Shown: one piece after another, positions 22,595 through 31,768 of the stretch | How the letters are laid out: each line of letters begins with the position of its first letter | Numbering within the stretch: the first letter of the stretch is position 1 | Assembly: GCA_025558075.1 (NCBI GenBank) | Contig: JAHLKF010000055.1 | Coordinates: forward strand, 1-32,782 | Direction: 5' to 3' | DNA length: 32,782 nt | From: Gaertneriomyces semiglobifer | Taxonomy: Eukaryota > Chytridiomycota > Chytridiomycetes > Spizellomycetales > Spizellomycetaceae | The notes under the pieces: model-generated | What the model was told of the DNA's origin: nothing | Databases searched by the model: none | The model's input: the letters and a program-made list of their open reading frames with translations, nothing else | Program-made: the position numbers and the translations under genes

Positions 22595-25095
22595 CTAGTC
22601 CAAACCTTCAGGGAGCTTGATTTTCTTCGACACTTCCACAATATCGCTGAAAATTCGGTTAGTATTAAGCATCTCCTCTGCCTTCTCTGCCGCTTCTGAT
22701 GTCTCAGACTTTGACACCGCTCGCAAAATTGTCTCGATGAGATCGTAATTCCCTAATACTGCAAAAGTGAAATCAATGCTTGAATAAGAAAAACCCAGTA
22801 CGATAGGCGGGAGAAGCAACATAAATACTCACTATCAACATGATCTCCACTCTTCCCACTGCCCCTCAGCGTCTCTAAACTGGGCAGTCCAAATCCAAAC
22901 TCAAAACCCAACAAACCCTGTCCCGATCCCGTCCCGTTGAGTTTCGGTTCTTTTCCCAGGACCTCACGCGTAATCACGGGAATTTTGGAGGGATTGTAGC
23001 GTTTATGAGACCATCCTTCGGTGCACATGTATCCAAGAGAGAGGAGTGGTACCGTAGCGTCCCTAACATTTTTTTGAAGGGTATTCTGAATGAGCCGGAA
23101 CCCCTGCAACGCTTTAAAAGACAACATTGAACTTACCCATCCGTCAACTGCACTCCGTTCTCAATCCTTTTCTCCGGCACAGAATGAGACGTGTTAATCA
23201 TCAAATTGGTTGGGCCAAACCCATCCTCCTCACTGGCAGCCTTATCCGTCAAGTAATAGTACCCGCGCTCCGTCGGGAGGTGCGTACCATATACACACCA
23301 AATCGTAAACTTTGTCGGCTTAGAAAACTTCGGCAACGCTGTTCGTAATGGATTCGCCCAATCTTCCTCACTGTGCAGCGCATGTTTCAGTTCCTGCTTT
23401 GTAGTCGCGAGACGGTTCCGGTAGTGGGTGGCCCAGTATGGCGTGTCGGCTTGTTCAGTCACAAAGTCATCAATAACGTCGGCTGTCACGCTGGTGATGT
23501 TCCCACTTGAGACATCGCTGGCAACGCGCACCAACGCACCACCATTGGGTTGATCCGGTGCTTGTTCAACCGTACCCCAGATGGCCTCACCGCCTTTGGG
23601 AATTAAGCTTGCTAGCCCACCCCATGAACGAAAGAGTGCTGAGCGTTCAGGTTTGCTGAATACCGTATCTACTAAAGACGGCATTTTGGTCGTGTCGCGC
23701 ATTTCTCCAGATAGCATCGCCGGAAGAGTTTTGGGCACGCCAAGCAGGGTGCCCGCCACGTTGATCCATCCTATAGACGATAACGACGCACCATAAGTTT
23801 TTGCCGTAACCTTTGTTGGTATTAAGAGCCACATTACCTTTGAGATACTTTTCACACCAAGCCTCCCCAGCCTCCTTCCGAATCCATCCCAGGAAATGCA
23901 GGAATACGCTACTTCCCATGCTATGACTGATAATCACGGCCTTTCCAACTTCCTCATCAACCGCAGATCCTGCAAGGACTCGTGCATGCTTGTAAGAGAG
24001 TTCAATTGTGGATCTCAGTTTCGTGAAATACAAATCACGAGTCTCTAGATGGCGAAAAGATAAGCGCCAATCATACGCGGCAAGATGCATCGAGTTCGAG
24101 TCGTATCCAATCGACGCCAGGTTAGCGATGATTCGAGCCCAAACCCAATACCTAACGAAGGGTTCTTAGTAAAGTCCGAATCGTAAGACTCAAACGATTC
24201 TTGATCATGACTTACCCGGGAAACAGATAGTCTGCTGCATCAAGCCCTTGGGCGGCTCTCAGCTTTACACCCGGTGGGTCCAACCCTGTCTCTTCATCCA
24301 ATTTCATATGCCGAGTCCAACAAGCCCTGTTCATCAAGAACGCGCGGATATTGTCAACGGTCCCCCACATCCGTTTTCGAAAGAACTTTTGCCCGCAGAT
24401 GCGGTTAGAGGCTTGGAGATGTGCTTTTGCTTTTTCGTCCGCGTCGGACGTGGAAGGACTATCGGTCTTGAGGTTCTTGACGGCCGTGGCGGGAGATGTC
24501 GACCACACCTCGAGGCCCGTCGACACAATGCCAGGTATGAGGATGACTGGGTGCTGGAAGAGAACGGGAAAAGTAAAAGTCAAATGATGAGCAACAAGAG
24601 ACCCACTGCAGAAAGATCTCTTCAGATATTCACCTTGGCTGTTAGCCCTTCTTCCGCGGCTAGCCTGGCTCCCGGCAGAAACTCCTCATACTCGCTTTCC
24701 TCACCAAACCGCGCGGTAAAGTTTGACAGTAATTGTGTAATTTGAAAGGGGTCCGTCACATTCCAGTCAGGTAAGTTGATGATCGCTGGGTCGATTGGGT
24801 GAAGCAGTAACGTCGTCGCGAGAATGCCAATGGCGATTCCGAGAAGAAGGATATAACGACGCTAATAAAAGTCAAGACATGGTAAGGATCTTGCTGGCAC
24901 TTTGGACGAGGAGCGAATAGCGCTTGCCTTGTGATATGGCCGCTGCCCATGATGGTGATGATGATGGCTTTGATGGAGGCTAGCATCCGGTGCTCCCTCA
25001 ACGGCAACGGCTCCCTCACCAGTGTTCGCCGGGCTTTTAGAGCGACTCTTACTTCTGCTTCTGGACCTAGTTCTTCCGCGGAACCTAATCTTCAT
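22595..25095 (-). CDS. LRO1: Phospholipid:diacylglycerol acyltransferase (PDAT, Lro1 family)
   Basis: Transfers an acyl chain from a phospholipid to diacylglycerol, making triacylglycerol in the ER. Seven exons: 25095-24928, 24861-24634, 24553-24216, 24151-23838, 23770-23137, 23062-22833 and 22758-22595, giving 691 residues. An in-frame TGA lies just before the ATG. The N-terminus is Arg/Ser-rich with a six-His run, followed by one membrane span (about 59-77), as in a type II ER protein. The catalytic domain starts HPVILIPG (133). LDPPGVKLRAAQG and AAYDWRL are family blocks. The LCAT-like triad is visible: Ser322 in SHSMGS, Asp562 in DGDATVPLL and His635 in DHVDIL. Length is near that of yeast Lro1. 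Six introns are 64-80 nt; the first appears to use a GC donor (AAG|GCAAGC at 24927-24862). A competing GT donor, GTGCCA, would add 11 residues. Confidence 0.95.
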
Positions 25096-25877
25096 CTTTA
25101 TTCACTGCTGAACCCAGTTCTGATAACCATTCATGTTCCTGTTGACAACGCGTTGGAACTTTTTGTCAAGTTCAACAGTTGAATGTCACTTCACACTGCA
25201 CACACAAATACTTGAACCGATGTACAATTGGCGCTTTTTAAACGAACAGTGAATGGAACAGCATTTGCATTGACTTTTCAATATTGTCTTGTGTTGCACA
25301 GCGGGTATGCATGAAACATGTGCAGTCATGTCAGTAACATACAATAGCAAGCAGCAGACGGCCTCCCGCCTTCCAAAATACAGCACCCTCCTCTCCCGCA
25401 TCCCCAGTGTTCATGTACACTACATGTACACACTCGTATTCAATTCACAGCTCGCTGTGCTTATTCGCTCGCAGCGCAGTGTCAATGTCAGTCGGCTCGT
25501 TATCTCGTTCCTCGGGCTGATGCATTCCATGACTGTGCCACTCATTAGTATGACTATGCCACTGACCACTTGCGGCTGGGAAACCTTAAATTCAGCTCAA
25601 AACGTGCGACAAAATGCGAGCTGCGGGCGTTGATATTTGCATTTGAGATAAGGCCTCGGTTAATTGCTGTTGTGAACGGGGGAAGCATTTGCTGGTCAGT
25701 GTTTCCTAAAAGGTGAGCATCGAACATGGCAGCGTCAAATACCTTTGTGTGTCGTGTGTTGTGTTGTCAAAGGGCGGTTTATTCCTTGGCACGGCAAAAA
25801 AACGCATAAAAGGAACAGAGCCTCATTGTCCATCCCCTCCCATCGTTTTCAGGTATAACGCATAACATCAACCCAAA
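25096..25877. other. Divergent intergenic region, PDAT and CYSTM promoters
   Basis: No gene is supported. A TATA-like CATAAAAGG near 25805 lies about 70 nt before the CYSTM-type ATG. Short direct repeats ATGTACAC (about 25413) and ATGACTRTGCCACT (about 25529 and 25549) are present. Confidence 0.55.
25805..25813 (+). promoter_or_regulatory. TATA-like element
   Basis: CATAAAAGG sits about 70 nt upstream of ATG 25878, a suitable distance for the CYSTM-type gene. Confidence 0.4.
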
Positions 25878-26436
25878 ATGAGTGAACAACCGTATTACTA
25901 TCAAAACAACGGTGAGTATGTTCGACCATGGCACCATTAATGACTTGAAACCTGACATTGCACTTTGTAGACGGAGGGTACCAACCTCCCCCGCATTCCG
26001 GTGCCCAGAATGAAAAGGGAGCGTATCCTGGCCAAGGACCCCCCAACTATGGCGCTCCCCAGAACCCGCCGTACCCAGCCTATCCTGGACAGCCAGGCTA
26101 CCAGCAACAGCCCTACGGTCAACAACCTCCACAACAGTACCCCCAACAATATCCGCCAGGTCAATACCAACAATATCCAGGCCAAGGCTACCCTGCACAG
26201 GTGAGTATTTTATAACATGTGGCAGTTGACCTCGGGCGGTTTGCGCCGGTAGTTGACGTGCGCAGTGGATAGTTCCTTTTTTGTTGACCATGGATGATCA
26301 ATGACATTCGCTGATTCTTCGCATCTTATAGGGCGCACCTGTGATTATCAACCAACAAAAGGACGACCGTGGTTCCATCCTCGGCTGGTGTGCAGCCGGT
26401 GCCTGTCTGTGCTGCTGTCTCGACTGCTTATTCTAA
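25878..26436 (+). CDS. Pro/Gln/Tyr-rich CYSTM-type small tail-anchored protein
   Basis: Exons 25878-25911, 25971-26200 and 26332-26436 (introns GTGAGT...TGTAG and GTGAGT...TTATAG) give 122 residues. The N-terminal 88 residues are a YPGQ/PYGQQPPQQYP-type low-complexity arm. The last 34 residues read PVIINQQKDDRGSILGWCAA then GACLCCCLDCLF: a cysteine-rich hydrophobic C-terminal segment, the hallmark of CYSTM (cysteine-rich transmembrane) proteins. Family members are small, membrane-attached through this segment (probably palmitoylated) and often linked to stress tolerance in yeast and plants. The membrane role is inferred from family. A TATA-like site precedes the gene. Confidence 0.85.
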
Positions 26437-27303
26437 AAGCCCTACTATTTCCCGGACATCTGGAACAAAAGGAAACACGTTAGTGATCAGAGCGCACCAG
26501 CTCAATATCTTACGACTAGAGACGTTTGAGAATTTTGAAGGATATGGCACTCATAACATTGTTCCTGGCCGATTATCCGCGGTCTTAAAGAACCTGCGCT
26601 GGACATGGATCCCGCTATGTTCATATTACGAACTTTTTTGTTTTTTTTTTCAACAATGATTTTACACGCCGTGACGGTTACCGTTGAAGGTGTATCTCGG
26701 TATGGATCTGATTCGGGTAGTGCTTTAGCAGAAGTAGATGCGAACATGTTGATGAATTTGCGGTCCCCGTTTCGCTGATGCATGGTGAAAAGTCCACACT
26801 CACGAAATGCACATCTTTATACACCGTCTGCGTCCATGAATGCACCTTCCAGTAGTCGCCTGTACGCATTTTAGATGTCCTGCTTCCACAGGACTCCGCT
26901 GAACCACCGCCTCAGTAATCATATCAGCTCCGATATGCTCTTCGACGGATATGCTAACGCCAGTTGCGAGGGACACATCACCCAATACGGCTTTCGGTTG
27001 CTAGATGGAGCGACGGCGTATTTCATTTGCATAGCGGATGACCGTTGAGCGATGAAAGTGCTCCTTTGGTGTCCCAACGCGTGGGGGACGTGTTGTCACA
27101 CTGCGTATCGCCTTCTGCGCTTCGACCGACACATTCACATCGCTTTACCAAGGGAAGGTGAACGGCCTTGTTGCCCTTAGCTTATGCTGGAGTAGCTGTA
27201 CGCATATTGCCCCAACGGGTCGAGCCAGTGCAGGCTATAGTTCTCAGTTCAGGTGTTCCTGATTACGATTTCCACACCGCCTTCTTGAAGAAATCGGTGA
27301 CCA
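26437..27303. other. Intergenic; possible minus-strand coding remnant
   Basis: The 870-nt stretch precedes the transhydrogenase gene. On the minus strand around 26869-26560 two phases look protein-like: MRTGDYWKVHSWTQTVYKDV, then after GTGAGT...CATCAG (only 29 nt) RNGDRKFINMFASTSAKALP. No start, stop or family could be fixed, so I do not call a gene. Confidence 0.35.
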
Positions 27304-29196
27304 ATGCCTACACGAACGGCTATTCACACGCTAATGCGCACCGTCGCTGAGAAGGCAGGCTCATGTCCGTGCCATGCACCCACACCGTCGCGCATCCTCC
27401 CAAGAATCTCGCATGCGCCCGGATGTGGTCACAACCACGGGATGGCCACTGTGAAGGAGGACAAGGAATACGCATTCGAGATGGCCACGAGCACGGTACG
27501 GTTTGGAAGAGGGGTCACTAGGTATGTGGGGCTATGAGTATGTCTGTGTTCCGATGAGGCTAACACCTGTTTTCCTCGCCTTGTACAGGGAAGTCGGGAT
27601 GGATTTGAAGAACATGGGAGCTAAGAAAGGTAAACCGCAGTCATTGCGTTACGACAGTGCTTCCTACTGACATAAGATCTTGAAGTTGCTGTTTTCACGG
27701 ACCCAAAGGTGTGCAGGACCGTTGCCGCCAGCTACCAAATAGCACCTCGCGCTCACACTACCTTATCAGCTCGCCAACCTCCCGCCTATGCAAGTTGCCA
27801 TTGAATCCCTACAAAAGGCGAATGTGCCGTTCGTCGTATATGATAAAGTCAGAATCGAACCCACCGATGTCAGCTTCAAGCACGCGATTGAATTTACCAA
27901 GCGCGAGCAACCGGATGCGTTTCTGGCTGTCGGCGGTGGGAGTACCATTGATACGGCAAAGGCGGCGAATCTCTATCTAAGCCATGATGAAGCGGATTTC
28001 TTGGACTTTGTCAATGGTTTGTACTTGGAAAATTGTATTCTGATTTCATCGAGTCAAAGTGCGGACCTGAGACTGGTTCAACGCAGCACCTATTGGGAAA
28101 GGCAAACCCGTAACCAAGCCGGTCAAGCCTCTTATTGCCGTACCGACAACTGCAGGCACAGGCTCGGAGACAACAGGCGTCTCCATCTTCGACTACACGC
28201 CTCTTCACGCAAAGACGGGCATCGCCAGCAGAGCATTGAAGCCTCTGCTGGGCATTATTGACCCCGAAAATGTCAGAAGCATGCCTCCGGAAGTACGGGT
28301 TGCCAGTGGACTCGATGTGTTGTGGTGAGCTGTCCGATTCTGTTTCACGATCAGTTCGATGTATCCCATTCACCACCGACTTTCGTCCTTTTGCAGCCAC
28401 GCCTTAGAATCTTACACCGCCATCCCTTACACTTCCCGACCAAGACCTTCCAACCCTATTGACCGTCCAACATATCAAGGTGCCAATCCAATTTCCGATC
28501 TCTGGTCTATACGCGCTTTGGCCATGACGGCCAAGTACCTTCCGAGAACCTACCGCGATCCAACTGATACCGAAGCTCAAGAGCAAATGCTTCTCGCTTC
28601 GACGTTTGCTGGCATAGGATTCGGCAATGCCGGGGTGCACCTTTGCCATGGTATGAGTTATCCCATCGCCGGAAATATTGGAGCATATAAACACAATGGG
28701 TATGATGTGGGACACAGTATCGTGGTACGTACGCTCAGCACTTTATGCAGGTCTCCATTGTTCCCTTACAGTTCCACGTCTGGTGTTGGTTCAGCCTCAC
28801 GGGATTTCTGTAGCGCTCACAGCCCCAGCCGTCTTTTCATTCACTTCGGATGCCAATCCGGAACGACACATTGAAGCCGCTCAATTATTTGGCGTTGACA
28901 CTTCACGTCTGCGCAAGGAAGATGCTGGCAAAGCCTTGAGCGACGCATTACGAAAGTTCTTACATGAGCTGGATGTACCAAACGGATTGAAAGCGGTTGG
29001 GTATGGGTTGCAGGATGTGGACAAGTTGGTGGAAGGAACTCTGCCTCAGGTGAGGACTTTGTGGAGTGCCCATGAATCTGCGCGTGCTTTTCGTTAACAG
29101 GACTTTGTCTAGCATCGAGTGACAAAGCTGGCCCCACACCCGGTGGGATATGATGAAATCGCAGAGCTGATTGAAACATCCATGGAAATATACTAG
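27304..29196 (+). CDS. ADHFE1: Hydroxyacid-oxoacid transhydrogenase (HOT, ADHFE1-like)
   Basis: An iron-dependent alcohol dehydrogenase family enzyme, mitochondrial in animals, that couples 4-hydroxybutyrate oxidation to reduction of 2-oxoglutarate, giving succinic semialdehyde and D-2-hydroxyglutarate. Eight exons: 27304-27521, 27589-27629, 27686-27708 (23 nt), 27770-28016, 28087-28324, 28397-28724, 28795-29049 and 29113-29196, giving 477 residues. A TGA lies directly upstream in frame, fixing ATG 27304 as earliest start; the Arg/Ser-rich first 40 residues fit a mitochondrial presequence. Seen: [20 protein letters not shown], the nucleotide-binding [14 protein letters not shown] (149-), [17 protein letters not shown], and metal ligands by family alignment Asp253, His257, His340 and His367. 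Similarity to animal ADHFE1 runs end to end and sets the splice sites, including acceptor 27685 rather than 27676. Confidence 0.94.
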
Positions 29197-29749
29197 TAGT
29201 TGTGGTGAGGGTAGACAATTCTAGACCTGGTAGACTCATAGCGTAGGGCGGGACAAATACGTAGTGGCGACTGATTTGAAATGACCGTTCAAGGTCTTGG
29301 AACAAAATCCACGTTCACCGAATATGTGGATGTCCTTGCAGTTAATATTTTTAGCCGCTTGTAAAAACCAGATCGACAGTCGACGTATCAACAAGTAGAA
29401 TTTCAAAGGCCGCAAGACTTGGTTAGCCGTCCATTGTTTGAAGTGTTTTCAAAGGCACGCGTTTCTACTTTGGAATTCGAAGGCATGCCAGTGCTCATTA
29501 TACGAGAAGCCCAAAAAAAACACACCCCTCATTCTATAGATCTGAAATATGGAAAGTGCGGTTGAATTGGATACGTTGGGCCTTGCAACGTTCGAGCGTT
29601 CAGTCTTGGTGGCTCACGATCGCTTCGTTTCCTCACTTTCCTTACCGACTTACCGAACTATAAAATGGACGGTCGCTCGCAGCATGATCGTCTACGTCTA
29701 AAGATCCCGAGAGCCTTTGGACGCCGTCCCGAACAGTGGTGTCAACGCG
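29197..29749. other. Intergenic, promoter of the Cys-rich surface protein
   Basis: No gene was seen. A TATA box lies at 29659-29665. An ATG inside or next to it (29665) opens a 76-codon frame that is out of phase with the next gene and probably upstream of transcription start. Confidence 0.5.
29659..29665 (+). promoter_or_regulatory. TATA box
   Basis: TATAAAA lies about 85 nt before the chosen start at 29750, a good spacing. Confidence 0.5.
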
Positions 29750-31543
29750 ATGCAGTCAGGATCATTGTGTGGACGGTTGATCGCCCTTCTCCCGCTTCTG
29801 GCTCTGGCCAGCGCTTCGTATACTCCCCACGTCTGCACCTTTCCATCCGTCAGCGATTGCAATACCTACACGAATCCGACATGCATGACGCTTGATCAGT
29901 TATCCACCATTCGTCCCACGACGTGCGAAGTGAACGATGGGCCCCAGCTGTTCACTGTCGAAGGAGCCGATGGAACAGTGTGCAGCGTTTACACGAAGTG
30001 CTCTGCGACATTAGCAACAGCCCACGATGGAGACATCGTGACCGTTAATGACCAGAGTTACGTGGTATCTTCGGGCACTAGTCTCACTCCGTGTGCCGGT
30101 CCCGGTAACACATGCACAAGTAATTTGACACCAGGGGTACCGACGGGGAAATTCAGGATAGGGTCTGAACCAGGCATGCACACTCTGGATCTGATTGATG
30201 TGCATCTCACATTGCCTGGAATACAGTATACTGTTGTGGGGCTCGATGCGCTTATCACCGATGACGGCGGTCTGACCTTTCGCAAGTCGCTTTCCAACCC
30301 ACCTGCCCTCCATGGCTACAGCATTATTACAGGCAAAGGAGCCTGGATGGACAGCGAGAATGCACGATATACCATTGTCCCTATCGACGCAGACGACCTT
30401 GATACCGACTCATCTATGTGCACTCCGGTGGTCCGTTTCCATGGCGGATACGACCAACCAGAACATTACTTGGTCAACTTCAAGTCTTACTCGGGGCTAG
30501 CTCCCGGCCACTACCTTGTAGGTATGGAGCCAATGTTTGGAGCCGTTTTTACTTCAATCGATTGCGACCTCGTTAAGGTCCGTGCGGCTTATGACGATTA
30601 TCGCCAAAGTAGTTATCGACTTATCATGGATGGTGATACCGTACTAGCATTGTATGATACGGGCGAACTTAGGGTGGAGTTAGAGAACTCAGGGGGTTAT
30701 GGTACCCAGGCCTCTGCCCCGGGCTGTCTGTCAAACGGTATGTTCTACCTTAAGGTCATGGGTGGCTACCGAGTCTACGACACCCCAAGTTGCCCTTTTG
30801 AGCTTGAGCCAGTGACCGGATCTCCAGTGTATGAGTTTTCCTTTGCCTCTACGACTTTGTACGCCTCAGAAGCGGAAATCATCCACAGTATATGCCTACA
30901 GGAGGGATCGTTGTTTTACAAGCTCACCCCTGGAACAAGTGGCAACGCTTGGTCAGCACCCACTGTGGAATTCTTCTCTTCGGCCACTTGTACGCCCAAT
31001 CCCACCGTTGAGGCCGACACCATACTCGGTGGTGTCACTGAGAATTGTGCAAGTTTGAATCCTGGCGATTACGCCGTCGATGGGTTTGGAATTGTGCAGG
31101 TCCAGTCCACCAGCTTCAGCTGCAGCTCTCCAAACTTCGGAGATGTTGGTACCTGCCAGGACGACTCATGTCTTTACGAGGAAGGCGCAATGGCCGGAAA
31201 ATTAACCTGCACTTCGGTGGGCGGCGCGGGGATGGGCATGATTTACGTTGCTGATCCACCAGAGGTGGACGATTCGGATGAGGACGATTCCGATTCTCCA
31301 CCGCCTCCAGGAACTCCGTCAACAAAATTCGGTACAGGAAAACTAGTGGCAACGATCGTGACACCTGTCGTAGCAATACCGGCCGCTGCGGCTCTTGTCT
31401 TTTATAGGAAGTCTGCGTGGGCGAAACGGTCTGTTCGGACGGGCAAGGTGAAGGGTGCGAATACTGAAGCGACGAAGCCTACGCAGGAAACAACACCAGT
31501 TTCAGTGCAGAAAACCGCGGGCATTGCCGATGCGCAAGTTTAG
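29750..31543 (+). CDS. Cys-rich type I membrane protein, unknown function
   Basis: An intronless frame of 597 residues. ATG 29750 is preferred because it places a signal peptide at the N-terminus (short polar start, then LIALLPLLALASAS). The open frame extends further upstream without an ATG. The ectodomain (about 25-510) is rich in Cys, Thr, Gly and Tyr. It has two loosely similar blocks (APGHYLVGMEPMFGAVFTS... and NPGDYAVDGFGIVQVQSTSF...), each followed by Cys. An acidic, Pro-rich linker (DDSDEDDSDSPPPPGTP) precedes one membrane span at about 532-552 (LVATIVTPVVAIPAAAALVF). A basic cytoplasmic tail of about 45 residues follows. The layout fits a cell-surface adhesin, receptor or wall sensor. 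I do not recognise a domain family. Confidence 0.75.
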   Translation: MQSGSLCGRLIALLPLLALASASYTPHVCTFPSVSDCNTYTNPTCMTLDQLSTIRPTTCEVNDGPQLFTVEGADGTVCSVYTKCSATLATAHDGDIVTVNDQSYVVSSGTSLTPCAGPGNTCTSNLTPGVPTGKFRIGSEPGMHTLDLIDVHLTLPGIQYTVVGLDALITDDGGLTFRKSLSNPPALHGYSIITGKGAWMDSENARYTIVPIDADDLDTDSSMCTPVVRFHGGYDQPEHYLVNFKSYSGLAPGHYLVGMEPMFGAVFTSIDCDLVKVRAAYDDYRQSSYRLIMDGDTVLALYDTGELRVELENSGGYGTQASAPGCLSNGMFYLKVMGGYRVYDTPSCPFELEPVTGSPVYEFSFASTTLYASEAEIIHSICLQEGSLFYKLTPGTSGNAWSAPTVEFFSSATCTPNPTVEADTILGGVTENCASLNPGDYAVDGFGIVQVQSTSFSCSSPNFGDVGTCQDDSCLYEEGAMAGKLTCTSVGGAGMGMIYVADPPEVDDSDEDDSDSPPPPGTPSTKFGTGKLVATIVTPVVAIPAAAALVFYRKSAWAKRSVRTGKVKGANTEATKPTQETTPVSVQKTAGIADAQV

Positions 31544-31768
31544 ATTGTTGTAGATGTTATCATTTGATGGATGATTTGGTTTCTGAACCAATGAATATAC
31601 CCGCATGGCATTGCTGCCATGGACGCTTTTTATTTGTACTTTTAGACCATTTTAGGTTGTGTAACTCGCATCTGTGACAGCGCTCATATTTCTGTCACCA
31701 ACCCTGCGCGGTCACATCCTCCATAATATTTTACAGCACAACTTTCGTGAACACTCGAGGCACTGACA

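Noticed and set aside
25441..25640. Possible tRNA or structured RNA in the PDAT-CYSTM intergenic region
   Set aside because: No B-box consensus or foldable cloverleaf could be found; only short direct repeats are present.
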